Below are positions 37,677 to 50,651 of a stretch of DNA of 64,000 nt, piece by piece. The notes below the pieces were generated by a model, which saw only the letters and a program-made list of their open reading frames with translations, was not told the origin of the DNA and made no database searches. The DNA is from Hydractinia symbiolongicarpus (taxonomy: Eukaryota; Cnidaria; Hydrozoa; Anthoathecata; Hydractiniidae): positions 25,796,501-25,860,500 of the forward strand of contig NC_079879.1 in assembly GCF_029227915.1 (NCBI RefSeq), written 5' to 3'. Within the stretch, counting starts at the first letter, position 1. Each line of letters starts with the position of its first letter. Both the position numbers and the translations under genes were made by a program.

Positions 37677-40600
37677 ATGTCTAGCAGGTAAGTTTTAAAA
37701 ATGTTTCAATTATGTATAAAGTAAAGATAGCTCACATGGCGCCAATATTTTCTTCTAATTTTTTAGAGATTTATAATACAAATATCTCATTTGTGACTCA
37801 ATTTAATGATTGTCAGCCAAACCTTATTTTTAAAAGCACAAGTTCTTTAATCTTGAACTTAGGGCTTACTTGTGAAGTAACAACGCTGCAGCTAGATAAA
37901 GCTGTTAAACTACTACAGTAAATCAACTACAATAAATCAACTATTACATTAATATCTATTATGAGAGATTGTAGGCTGTAAATTGTAGGCCCAACTTTTC
38001 TTTTGTTGTACTGAGACAGTTGAGTTCAAAACCAGTATGCATCCAATATCCATGCTTTCCTTTTTCTTAACTTTGTTCACTGCTAAATATTTTTCAAAAC
38101 AAGCTCGTTTTTGTTATCACCACAACAAAACAAACTTACTTTGTGTATTATATTGTGTTTGTTTGGGCTATTAAGTTCGCATTCAGGATACATGCCTGAC
38201 ATTACTAATAAATATAAATATTTAGAAACAGGCAGTTCGCTACCCATTTCAAATTTTATTTTTGATCTCCTTTAGCCCTTATATCTATATAATATAAACA
38301 TGCAGTGAGTCAGTGTGTTTGTAAAGGGCAATTTTGAAATGTGTTTATTTTTTTTTAAAGTCACCAAAGAACTTATGCCTCAGATGGTAAATCTTCAGAC
38401 ATGGCACAACATTAATAACATTAATTTTTGATCCCTTTTAGCCCTTGTATTATATATAATTTTGTTACTATACCATTCACAATTGTTTTTAGATGGTTTC
38501 ATTCTAACATTAATGGCAAAGAGTCAGAAGAGATTTTGTTAGAATCAGGTGTAGATGGGAGTTTTCTAGTGAGACCTAGTACCAGTAAAGTTGGAGATTT
38601 TACCATTTCCGTAAGGTATAAAATAAAATGCGTGAATTATATTACGGTTTAATTTTAAAGGGATCCCAAGGTACTTTTACAAGTTGGACTTACCTGAAAG
38701 ATTTTCATAAGGAATTCCCAATGACATATTCACTTTTTGTTAAAAGTTCATGTAACCCCAGATATCGTTTTTTAAATATTTGTTTTTCTTGCCGCCTAGA
38801 TGGCCGCTTCGATCTTCTTGTTCGTTCAAAATTTCGGACTAGTTCTAGTCCTTTTTAGTGGCCTGTGACCTTATTACGTAGTATTTCATTAGCGCTCACA
38901 AATTAATGTCTTTCACTCACTATTATTAATGACTTTTATAGCCAAAAACAATTATTATACTGTCACAACAAAGTTAAAAAAAATTTAACGCACTTTCCAC
39001 ATCAATCTCTGTACAAATGATTTGTGGTTGTTTTTTTAAAATAATTCAACATGATATTCTAGCCGTCTAAGCAATAAAACAAAAAAATAATATATTAGCA
39101 GCAGGTGTGTGCATGATTTCTTATATTTCAAATTTAAAAGAATTTATTTCAATAAACAGGTTGTAAAAATTTCTGATCTATAACCTATCAACCTAGGCGG
39201 GGTATGATGCTCAAGTTGGTATTGCCAACCTTGTTCTCAAAAATCCTTGGGGACGAGGTTGCCTTAGTTGCCTCAGTAGATGGATATATTTTTTATCAAA
39301 AAATATTAAAAAATCAATAGAAAAGAAATACTACTTTAATTTATCCCACAATACAGAGAAAGGCAGAATTTACTGTCTATTTAAAGTTCGTTTTTATGAT
39401 ATTCTTCCAATATGTAGCGCAAACATCAACGAAGTCTATTAAACTAAACTCATCATTTTTCCCTTTTGTGATAGCACGCTAAAATAAGCAGGGTTACAAA
39501 ATTAGGAGAGACATCAAAGCGCACAAGCAGAAAAGAGAGACAGGTATCCTGTCTAACATCAACGCTGCTCTACACCTCAATGATTAGACCTTTTAAAAGC
39601 ACACATCATGCATTAATGTCCAACAAAATCCTCATAATTCACCATTTTTAGCGTCAACAAATAACTACTGTGGCTATATTTGCACTTATTAGAATACTAT
39701 GACAGCTTCTAAATTTTCAAACTTAACAAAACACAAAAAAATGTTTGAGCTATTAAATATTATTTTTACCGGAGAAAAGCAAAAAAAAAAAAAATAATAA
39801 TAGTTTATTGCGTAAATATTAAAGTTCAGCGCAGAAAAAAACGACATTTTATTAAATATATTTTAGCGTAGTCTGCAATCATTTAATCAAACTACATTGG
39901 TGACAAACTGTTTTTAATGATGTAGTTGAAACGCAAAACTAACTGTGTTTTTGCTAAGAATTTGTTTTTTTGCATTGCTGCAGGAGGCAACTAAACTATG
40001 CTGTGGAAAAACAAATACTTTTTTCTGTTGTTATATCTTCGGCCATTTTTTACACGTCTGATCGCACAAGGCCTAGGGACTTTTATGTGCGATCTTACCA
40101 CGTCAAATAATTGCCGACGCGAAGGTACGTTTTGAAAATATGTCAGTTATTGTCTCGGGAAATTCGAGTGCCGTCTTAAATTACAAAGGTTGCAACCGCC
40201 TTTAATCCTATTTGTGCTGGAGGTGAAAGGGTGATGCAGCCCCCTCTCCCTTCCCCTTTAACTTTTTCTATAACTTTTTATAGGCTTAGGGTCACACCTT
40301 GATATTTTGTTACTTATATTTGCCTTCCAAAATATATCCTTTTGAAAATAAAATAAAAATAAATAAAAACCAAACACAAATGTGTGACATGTTGAATGAT
40401 CAGCAACTTTCACAACCTGATAATAAAAGTCCTTTGAAATAAAAATCATGCACAACTTGCGTCTCAAATAAAAAGTCCTCCAAATCCATCCGTCCAAATA
40501 AAAATCATGCACATTTTATTTTTCGTTTGGTTGCTCAGCCATGTGAGAACATAATTATTTCTATTTTTTTAAAAAAAATAATCGTTCGTAAAGAACTTTA

Positions 40601-43600
40601 ATGCAGAATTATTATATTTTTTTTAAAAAACAATAATTGTTCTTAGAGAGCTTCCGTTTCACTTTGCTGCGCGAAGGTTGACTGGAGCTAGAATGAAATT
40701 TTTTAACGAAGCAGAGGGTCGAAGATAATCAACATGACGGTCGAGCGACAAGAAAAAAAATATTTAAAAAGATATATCTGCAGTTACATGAAGTTTTAAC
40801 AAAAAGTAAATATATCATTTAGCATTTCTCATGCAAATCTTTCAGATGAGTCCAGCTTGTAAAAGTACCTTGGGATCCCTTTAAAGTGAACAAGCTATAT
40901 TTGGTAGTTACCTATGTCAAATTAAATTGTCTATCAACTTTTCATAGTTACACAAATACAAAATGATATCAGTTTTTAAAAATTATCTTCTAAAGGTTTA
41001 CATGAGATTGACATATTGAATCGATCTTGTCTATAATGTATAAATTTATTGTGATGCAATGTGTAAAAATAAATTACAACCATAGAGGTGAAATACAGCT
41101 AAATGTTTCTTTTCAACAAGCTTTAATGTAATGATGAATTCCATTTTAAATTTAGATACAATGGCGAAGTAACTCATATTAAAATACAAAATGATGGGGA
41201 TTGTTATTGCTTGGCAGGTAGTCCTGATCCATTTGCTACACTCCATGGTTTGGTTCAGTATTACATGGATACACCAAAATCTATTAAGGAAAGATCTGGT
41301 GGCTTTATTGAACTTTTGTATCCAGTTCGTTCAAATGACCCTACAACCGAAAGGTATGAGTCCTATAAAAGCTTTAATGAATACATGATACATTAAAACA
41401 GGACCTAAGATTCTACTATATACTGTACAGTCTAAAGACTGGATTAAGAGCATGTTCCATTAAGGCCCCTCCCCAAAATAAGCAACCTCTCCCCAAAATA
41501 AAGCAACCCCCTCAAATAAAAAAATATTTAATAAGCGTCTTCTGTGGATAAGCGCTTCCCATGAAAATTATAAGGCGACCCCTTAAATAAGCTCCCCCCC
41601 CCCCATGAACAAGGCCCCCCTGGACAAGGGCCCCCATCCCCGTTTCTTGAAATATTAAATAAGTGCTTAAGCGATTAATGACAAAATTTTTTGTTTAGGT
41701 GGTACCATGGTCCCATTAGCTCAAAAGAAGCTGAAAGAATGTTATTGGCAAAAGGTCGCCAAGGTAGTTACCTTGTTCGAGAGAGCCAAAGTCAGCCCGG
41801 ACAGTATGCGTTAGCTGTACGATGCAATAATGGTATTCAACAGATTATAATACGACACCGAGAAACAAAATATGATATAGGGTCTGGACCTACTTTTTTA
41901 AGTTTAAGGGAACTTGTTGAATACTATGTGCAGAATCCAAAGTTGCATGATATAAAAGATCAATCTCCTATAAAACTGAGAGAGGTATTGGAATTTTTTG
42001 ATATACAGTTTGTGTACATCATCCGTAATCTTAAAGTGGAGTATAACTTTTGCAACTTTGGCACCTTATATAAATTCAAATAAATCTAATTTGTTATACT
42101 TGTCGCATCTTTTTCATGTTCTTTTTTTGCATTGGAAGTTCTCCTTTCATATTAGCTTTAATTCTCAAAAAGAACATTTTTATTCTTTTTTAAGCCATTC
42201 CAAAGCACAAGTTTTATTGCATCATCTGTTGAAGAACGTATGGAAGTCCTGATGAAAGAAAATCCAAAAGGTGCTACTGGTTTTCGCGAAGAGTTTGAGG
42301 TTATTTCTACTTATTATTGTGCTTCCTCATAAAATCTAGAACTTTTAATTACCTTCGATTCACAGGTAAAAAATGAGCTTGATTTTTTTTTTCTTCATAG
42401 CAACTTCAAAGATTTGATCACAACGATGGTGTATATACTTGCAGTGATGGTCAAACAGAGGAAAATAAGTGGAAAAATAGATATAAAAATATTTTGCCAT
42501 GTATGAATCCTTATGCTCTTGATAATATTAGGGCTTGTATATGTTGCTCTTTAATCTGTCAGCGTATTGCATTTTGTAACTGCAGATAGCCATTGAAACA
42601 AACTAAAAGGCTATCATCAGTATGAAAGAAAACAACAACAATTTTTCTATTGATCCCAAAAAATCAAGAAAAAATCCAAGCACTTAAATATAGACATTTT
42701 GTTGATGCAACTCTTTAATATCTATTTTTCTGTTTCAAGTATTTACTTGTTCGAGCAGTTTATTATATTGTTATTTAGATGATCACTCCCGAGTCAGGTT
42801 AAAAGGTGGCAATCCGAAAGATATTGGAAGAGATTATATAAATGCAAATTATATTGATGCAAGTGTTTTTTATGATTTAATATTTTCATCAGTCTTTGTT
42901 TCTACTGTTAGATTACACAAAAAAGCCATCTGGTTTGATTGCACTGCCTGCAACGATTGAATATGTGAAGATGTAGCTAAACAAATCTTTGGTGGAGTTT
43001 TTCCCCTTATCATGTAACTTGCGTGGAACAAAAACATTTTGTCCATTTTTTTTAAAAAAACAGTTTTTTTTGGTAATTCTGCATTCTGCAATGCATCAAG
43101 TTTGTTCTACTTTTTTTATATCGTGTACATTAAACATCAAAATAGTCTTTTAGTAAAAAAAAAGACAATTGTAAAGCTAAAACTATACAGACCGCAAGTT
43201 CATACCCACATTATGTCAGCATTGTTTTTCACGAGTTTTTAACTGATCTAACTGGAGGCCACATCAAATTTACCACAGATGTGAAATGTTTCTTTTCAAC
43301 CAAAAAATTGGACATATTAATTTGAGAAACAACAGTAAATCTGTTTTATTTTTCCTTCTGAAATTTTTTACCAGGATATCTCAATTATATCCTCCCTTCA
43401 TATTTATCTGTTATTCTGTTTGCATCTGCCATTGTCTTGATTTTTCAACGTTTTAAATTATTAGGTTGAGTTACAAAGTTGGAAAGTAAAGTATATTGCT
43501 TCCCAGGGTTGTCTACCGTCTACAATAGGCGATTTTTGGAAAATGATATACCAGCATAACTCTTCCATCATTGTCATGTTAACGAACGAAGTAGAGGCTG

Positions 43601-45575
43601 GCAAAAGTAAATGTGCAAAATATTGGCCAAATTTAGGTATTGTATTTGTCTTGCATTCTATGTAGCTAAAGAAGTTGTTACATCGATCAGTGTTGACAAA
43701 TTTTTATACCATGTTGTCTTTTGTAGGCCAATCAGTAGAATATGATAAGATAGTTGTTGATAATATGTTGGAACATAAAACCAAAACATTCACAATGCGC
43801 GAGCTAAGGATATATCACTCTGATAAGGTTTGTTATTTTTTTGTATGTGTTTTGGTGTTATTTTGTCTTTACCTTTTTTTTAATTTATGGCTTGTTTTGA
43901 AGATCATTTTGCAACTTTTATTTGAACTTATTATTTTTTGTGTAGTCTGCTGTATTTCTCATTTTTAAGTCCGATATATTGTGCAGGCTAAAAAAGCTCC
44001 ACTGATGGTTTACCAGTATCACTTTACTGATTGGCCGGATCACGGTGCACCTGATGACCCTGGCGCTATTCTTGGTTTATTAAATGAGATTCACACAAAG
44101 CATGACTCGTGCGGACGAAATGCACCTATTGTTGTACATTGCAGGTAAGACATTTACAGTGCGTTGATGTGTGCCTGTGCGTGTGCGTGTGTGGTAATGG
44201 AGTGTGTTATGGTTTGGTTTTGTTTAGTGCTGGTATCGGTCGAACAGGTACTGTGATGGTAATTGACGTATTGATGCATCTCCTTGACGAAAAAGGTAAT
44301 TCATGTAATGCTTTATATAACTTGAACTTATGACTGTTTGTTTTCCAATATTAAGCACTTTGTTTCTGTTTTCCTGTTTTTCACAAAATTTCATTATAAT
44401 ATGAGTGATGTCTTTAGGATTAAACACGGAGATTGACATCAAGAAAACAGCTCAACTTTTGCGTACACAAAGATCTGGAATGGTGCAGACCGAGGTGCTT
44501 AAGAAACTTTGTTAATGTTCACTTTTCATTTTCTATTTATTTGCATTAAGAAACGTTTTTAAGCTTTGGAAATCATGCTATTTTCAGATGCAGTACCGTT
44601 TTGTTTATCAAGCAATCAAACATTTTATTGATACAGAAGGGAAACGAATCGCGGCAAAAAAGGTGATTTTCCCTTAATTTGTTATGCAAACTTTATAAAG
44701 TAGATAATGTCAAATGTTATAGCCGGGTCGCATTGTAATAATAAATTTATTTCAGGACATGACTACCTCTGGCCGACCGTCTTATGGAAATATCGATTTC
44801 TCCAAGCCTCGAACTCCTCTATCTGAAGACGCGCAGTCTCCAACGTAAATATGTTTCCCCGGCAATAATACTTTATTCGATAATATAAAGAATTTCCAAC
44901 TACCTTAATTTTTGTATTTAGAAATCCTCGCACATTGCTACCAGGAAAACCCGTACCACGCCCTCCTTCATCATCTGTAAGAGAACCCAAGGTGAATAAT
45001 GTTTTTGTTGCATTTTTTTTTGCCCGTGACCTATAACCACTAATGCATTTAAATATTCGTACAGCAGTCTCACCCCCCAAAAATATTTTCGCTCTTTTAC
45101 TCCTTCCAATAAATAGATCAACTAAATATCCGATTATTTAGTACCGAAGCGAATACAGATAACTCAGGAAAATACTTACTGAGAAATTTTCTACTATTGG
45201 TATGAAAGTTTTCTAGTTTAAAGTGGGACCTTAATGTGTAGTTACGGGGACTGGAAAAAAAGGGGCTGAAAAATGCAGAAACATGAAGGACACGCTCATA
45301 CGTGCATACTGATGTTTTTTATGGTAAATCATGCCTACTGAAACCTAACGTTTCTTTAATTCTCGCTGTTTTAGACTTCTCCACAAAGATCAAATGCACT
45401 GAGGTGAGTGTTGGAAAATGTTTTGTCATCTCTTTATTTTAATGACGTATAAATGTCTTGCACATGCTCTTTCTTCTCTTTTATTGTACTTTTGGAATTC
45501 TTTTCCAGGAGGCAAACTGAACCATCAATATCAGAAGCTCATAAAAAGCCGAAACCTTTACCTCCTCTAAGTTGA
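37677..45575 (+). CDS. PTPN11: SHP-2 type tyrosine phosphatase (SH2-SH2-PTP)
   Basis: SHP-2 is a cytosolic phosphatase recruited to phosphotyrosines in RTK-Ras-MAPK signalling. Exons: 37677-37687, 38493-38615, 41156-41353, 41699-41984, 42195-42299, 42401-42500, 42779-42858, 43465-43636, 43727-43827, 43987-44144, 44228-44295, 44418-44494, 44588-44662, 44756-44844, 44922-44991, 45375-45403, 45509-45575; 602 residues in one frame. The start gives MSSRWFH, like vertebrate SHP-2. SH2-N has GSFLVRPS and SH2-C has GSYLVRES. The PTP domain has [10 protein letters not shown], the WPD loop FTDWPDHG, signature [10 protein letters not shown] (Cys444) and the Q-loop QRSGMVQTE. The tail has one GRB2-type site, Tyr528 in YGNI, and proline-rich ends. 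The intron after 42858 appears to be GC-AG. Residue 76 is Gly where the autoinhibited human enzyme has Glu. Confidence 0.95.
38659..40880. mobile_element. 2.2-kb inverted-repeat element flanked by TTAA in SHP-2 intron 2
   Basis: The two ends are inverted copies starting AGGGATCCCAAGGTACTTTT. The first 25 bases match exactly, and similarity of roughly 80% continues for about 150 bases or more. TTAA stands on each side (38655-38658, 40881-40884), the target duplication typical of piggyBac-like elements. No transposase frame is visible inside, so this is a non-autonomous element. Internal short repeats containing AAATAAAAATCATGCACA occur near 40440 and 40500. Confidence 0.8.
41455..41640. repeat. 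C-rich low-complexity tract in an SHP-2 intron
   Basis: Repeated CCCCAAAATAAG-like and AAGGCCCCC-like segments stand just upstream of the SH2-C exon (41699). The tract is purely intronic and splicing sites of that exon are intact. Confidence 0.7.
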
Positions 45576-46864
45576 ACAAGTTGTAAATGAATAAAAGGTA
45601 AGAAAGAGAGAAGTCTCAACAATGTGTGCTTCTCTGAAAAGCCAGTTAAAGACACTTTCAACAGGTTAGTCTCGTTTATGCAAGACGTGTTAAGCATGCC
45701 TTTGTTTTGATTTATCTAGCTTGCTGGTTGAGCTTGGTAATTAAATTGTCGATTCAACTGCTTCCTCTACCATATTGGATGGCCTACCGTATTGTATGCG
45801 ATATATTTTCTACAGAAATTTGTTTATAATTATTCAGCTAATTTAACCTGAGAATGTTTATTTAGAATTTTGATGCAAAATGTTTTTTTTGGTGTTTTTT
45901 ATATCCTAGCTATTTTCAGCTTCTTTTACAATATTTTATAAGGTTGTAATATGTTGAAATTTTATATGATTTTATATTCACGAGTAGATTTATTGTTGAC
46001 ATGAAGAAGTAAGTTTTTGTCTAATCATATCTCGTAGCTAGACGTTTTTCTCTAGATCTGTATACAGCATTTTATTGTTGTTCAATTCATCAACCTTACC
46101 ATCAAATAATGATGCATAAAATTTCGTGTAGTTTAAATAAGATTTTGTCTTTTATGATCTTTTTTTTAAATGTTTGAATCCCTTCGATTTTGTAGTACTT
46201 TTTATTATTCCTGCTTTTTCAAAGTATTCGAACTTGTTAATATTTTGCGTAATGTATGTTTAAAACAAGAATACAAAATTTATTGCTACGTAAGATTCTG
46301 TTGTTTTTTTTTCCATTCTCATCTCGAATTATAATCACAGTAGTATATGCTTGATGAGGAGTCTGCGGAATGACGAGCTCTAGACTCTGATTGGCTGTTA
46401 AGTTTTCCCTTGCTATTATCAGTAACATGTGAAACTGTCCAAAATTTGGAACAGAAGATTTTAAGCACCGGAATATTTATTTCAATGCCAGTACACTGTT
46501 GCCGTTGTACCGTTTGTTGTCTTTTTTAGGGAAAGTAAAGTAAGGATAGTCAATAAAAATATTGTCAAAATTGTTGGATGTCAGCTTTGTTTCAAAGTGT
46601 TTTTATGTTTTATCTGAAGTACTTTGCTCTACAATTTTTTTGTAACTTGTATCAAATAAGCGTAAAATTTATATAAGAATTTTTATGAGTAGTGCTCTAA
46701 TGTAATCTTCAGTCTAAGTATTTTACTCAAAACTTGTATATTTTACGTAACATATTTAGACTTAAATAACTTTAGAAATATCTGTTCAAGTCAGGAAATT
46801 GAAATCTAAAACACGTTCAACCAAAACTGATTTTGTGTTAAGCTCTAAATACAGAAAAAGCAAT
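45576..46864. other. Spacer between SHP-2 and CMSS1
   Basis: An AATAAA stands 15 bases after the SHP-2 stop (45590), directly followed by a GTAAGA that could be a 3' UTR donor. The remainder is AT-rich and shows no gene. The CMSS1 promoter should lie in its right half. Confidence 0.5.
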
Positions 46865-49576
46865 ATGGCGGACGATTTGGATGACAATTTTTGGGTCAAA
46901 GAAGACATCAGCGATGAGAAGATTGAAACCAAAGACGAGAATGAAAATACTCATTCTGAGAGTGGTAAGTTTTTTTTTGACATTTTGCTAATCTAGAAAA
47001 AACTGAATTTGTTTATGACAAGTTCAGTTTTTTCTTATTCTCTTTTTTTATATTTCGAAAGACAAGAAAAGTAATAAACGAAAAGTAAAGAAAAGAAAAC
47101 TGAAAGATCTAACGAATGAAAATAAGCACGAATCACCTGCGGTGGAGAGCAAGAAAAAAAAGAAGAAGAAGAAAAAGAAAAATTCTTGCGCAGTGGAGGA
47201 GGTGGATTTCTCACATTTTTTTCTTGTTAAGATGTTTGATAACAAAAAATGTTATATTTTCTTATCATATTTTAGATCGAAAATTTACCACCTACTGTCA
47301 CCCTGCTGTGGGATTTTTTTGAATCAGAACTGAACAAAAGCTTGACAACATTCGAAATAGAAGATCTAAAACCCAGCAACGGTAATTGTATTTCTTAATT
47401 ATGTGTTCATTAATAAGTAGTAGCGCATGCGCTTTACCACAATTTGACACAGTTGTATTTAAATTTCAGATGATTGGTTTTTGGACGACAGCACCTCAGA
47501 ACGAGACACAAAAGAAATGTCTGCTTATCTATCAAATGGTACGTTTTAAGAGTTCTTGTGTCATCCTTGCGTTCGGTTTGAAAACTCTTTAAGCTTGTAT
47601 ATTGTGTAAAGTACGAATTTTTTCCCGAATTTTTTTTTTTTGCTTTCAAAGTTCTATAATAAGACAAGTTTTCAAGAATTTATTTTTATGAATTTGATGT
47701 TCGCGGTAAACTTCATTGAATTTATTTTTGCAAATGGGAGAACGATTACTGCAATGCAGGTTTCGTTGATTTTATTATCTGTGCTGATATCACCCCTAAA
47801 AATTTAAAAGAAATGAACGAAAAATAAATGGAAAGAAGTTTTTTTGCGAATACAATTCAGTAATATTTTGATGAATTGATTTTTGCTAATCATTGATTCG
47901 CAGAATTTTTTTTTTTTTTGCGTTCAAGGACAAACTCGCAAAAAATTGTGAAAAAGTGATGTCATAAAATATCGATAACTTTTCGATATGATGTTGTTCA
48001 ATTATTTTTGTAATGAAACTTGATGTATTATTTTTAGTTATATCAGATTGGACAGACAAATGTGTGAAATTAACAGAAGATGATTTGCATAGTTCACCAA
48101 TACTTTTAATAGTTACGCTTTCAGCTATCAGAGCAGTGGATGTGTTAAGGTACGTCTGGTTATGTGATTGTTTGCTTGTGTGACTGTCCCAATATGGGGA
48201 ATAAACTATTTAGACAACGCAATCAGTGCCCCCTTGCTACCTTAAGGGAATTAATTTTCACGAGTTTTTGTCAATTTCGCGAAAATTAGTTCCTCAAAAA
48301 ATTAAAAAGTTGCTTTTTGCGAATTTCATAAAAATTAATTCCCGCAAAATTAGTTTTTTTAGAAAATAAAATTTACAATTTTTTCTTCTGATTTACCTAG
48401 AACTACATTAATACATCTTTTTTTAACTTCAGCAGTTTTTATAAAATGTCTCCTATATAACGTATATAGGAGACGTTGAAGACACCTCTGAAAATAATTA
48501 AGAAATGTCATCAGATTCTTTGTCGCGAAATTTAGTTCTCGCGAAATAATAGGACTTGTTAGCTTCACGAAAATTAGTGCTTGCGAAAATTCACATTCAG
48601 TTTCATTAAATATCTCTAAGATTAATCTCCGGTAATGTAGAATACTTACACGCAAAAAAATCTACCATATTGCATTAAATTGTTGTTTAGAGCTACTTCA
48701 ACTTTTCGCGGCGAAAAATGTAAAACGATGAAATTATTCGCCAAACATATGAAGGTATGAGTAAGAGTGATACTGTTGTTGTAGAATATTAAAAGTGGTT
48801 AACCATTTTATTTTTCTTCAGGTTAATGAGCAGTTGGAACGATTAAAAACTAATGTTGTTCACCTTGGTGTTGGAACACCTAACAGAATATCCAAACTCA
48901 TAGAAGAGGGTAAGTTTTGTCAGTTACTGCATATCTTTTTTCTTTCGCATCTTCTCAATCACAAGTAAAAATTAAGTTTCGCGCGATGCTTTGGTAAACT
49001 CCTATTATTACATTTTCAACTATTTGAGAGGGCGTTTTTTAGAAATTAACTTTTTTTATTGTGAATATTTAGTAGGGCAAATAAAAAATTATTATCGAAC
49101 AGTCTGTCTAGAAATAGCCCAATGTCGCTATTTTGCTGTTGGCTAAATTTAAAGTAAAAAAAACTTATTTTAGGATAGGCTTTCATAGAAGACAATGAGA
49201 AGGGGCGTTAATGAGGGGCGTTTACTCTACATTACTCGAAATTTGGATTAAATTATTAAATGATTTTACCGTACACTCTCGCGAATTTCATCTTGTTTTA
49301 TCAACCGAGAAAAATTCCGCAAAATTTTTAACATAAAGTAACTAATTAAAAACGGCAAAAATAATTTTTACTGATGTGATTATGTGTTTGATTTGATGTT
49401 TAGGTGGCATCAATACAAAACGTTTGAAATACGTCATCATAGACTGGTCGTGGAAAGACTTAAAACAACGTCGCATCACTTCAATGCCAGGTGTTAAAGA
49501 CGAGTTACTTTCGCTCTTTAAAACTTATTTTTTACCGAGATGCAAGAAAAACAAATTATGGGTCGGGTTGTTTTAA
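46865..49576 (+). CDS. CMSS1: CMSS1 (Cms1-like small-subunit ribosome factor)
   Basis: Exons 46865-46964, 47062-47201, 47276-47381, 47470-47538, 48038-48149, 48691-48754, 48822-48909 and 49404-49576 join in frame to 283 residues, about the size of human CMSS1. The family is related to yeast Cms1, which is linked to small ribosomal subunit biogenesis and resembles DEAD-box helicases without their full motif set. Visible hallmarks are MADDL with an acidic start, a Lys-rich nuclear tract near 47150-47180, then SAIRAVDVLR, KLFAKHMK, VVHLGVGTPNRI (helicase motif Ib-like), and DWSWKDLKQRRI. The end WVGLF is also typical. Start chosen at the only Met giving MADDL. Confidence 0.92.
47630..49330. repeat. 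Scattered TTCGCGAAAATTAG repeat family in CMSS1 introns
   Basis: Segments built from TTCGCGAAAATTAG and its complement occur near 47700-47950, 48240-48600 and 49280-49330, all intronic. The same motif returns at 52090-52210 and 52640-52670. This is most likely a dispersed short element that has decayed. Boundaries are not definable from one window. Confidence 0.5.
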
Positions 49577-49624
49577 CAAAAAATGAAATTTTAAACTATA
49601 TCTTTTTTGTCTTCGTAAATTATC

Positions 49625-49710
49625 CGCGTCAATTCGCCCAACTTTTCATCTGCGCGAAATCGACCAACTTTTCGTCAGCGCGAATATGCCCAACTTTTCA
49701 TTCCCATAGC
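49625..49710. repeat. About 27-bp tandem repeat, three copies
   Basis: Three imperfect copies of a unit containing CCCAACTTTTCATCTGCGCG lie directly after the CMSS1 stop. Confidence 0.7.
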
Positions 49711-50065
49711 GCTCTGACTTGCAACTAGGTATAATTTCGTCACTTTTATCCATTGCTAAAATTTTCTTTTTACTAAAAAAAAGAAAACATAATATAAAAC
49801 TAATTTTAGGTGAGTTTTCTTATACATAATTCGCCAGACAAAATTTTCTTCATCCCCAGAAAACTTGTCTTATCCGACAGTACTCCCATCGCAAAATGTT
49901 TTAACGTATCTTCTCGCTTTTCATAAATACAAGTATAAATTTTTTTGATTTACCAAACCAAAGTTATTTTTCAACAAATTTTTTTGGAATCTTCAAACTG
50001 TAAGACTCTCTCCAAGCACCTGTTAAACGACTGTGCTATCAATATAGAAAGTTATTTTTATAGCA

Positions 50066-50125
50066 ACTCCAGTACCAGCTCACAACTCCAGTACCAGGTC
50101 ACAACTCCAGTAACAGGTCACAAAC
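50066..50125. repeat. 20-bp tandem repeat, three copies
   Basis: Three near-identical copies of CACAACTCCAGTACCAGGT plus one base; the third has GTAACAGG. Confidence 0.85.
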
Positions 50126-50651
50126 ATACAAGATTTACCGGACAGAGTTTTCTATCATATGCGTGTGTTTGCAATTACAGAAAATTACAATAAAAAAGTT
50201 AGGATTCTTTTCTTCTTAAGTTAAGATTATTTTTTCTAATCAAAGCCTAAGAAACTATTTATCAAATCATAAGTTTTGTGGGATTTCTGTGTTAATAAAA
50301 TTGGTAAACAATGGAACATTGTGAAGATCTGTTGTGTATATATAATATATAGAAATTTTTTAATATTTTGTTCCGTTGTTTTAATTTTAAAATCAATTTT
50401 TATTTATAAATATTAGGGTCAGGCAAAAAGGGGAGTGATGAGAAGATAAAAGCTGGGATAAGTTTTTAAATAATATATAATAGCACGCAATTTTTTGTTA
50501 ACTATAGTTACAATATCATAATCGCAAACAGGAAAGAAGGGCAATAATCAATTTTTTAGGAACTCCCATAAAATCTTTCTTGTTTCATGTCGATCCAGTT
50601 CTATGTCGGTGTTATTTAGTGAAGACACTCAAGTTATTTTGAAACAACAGA

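Larger units (their letters stand above)
49577..50651. other. Spacer between CMSS1 and the receptor gene
   Basis: It contains two short minisatellites (given separately) and AT-rich sequence. The promoter of the intronless receptor gene probably lies at its right side. No gene is seen. Confidence 0.5.

Noticed and set aside
44763-45121. Minus-strand frames over SHP-2 3' exons
   Set aside because: They are antisense to verified SHP-2 exons and carry no motif.
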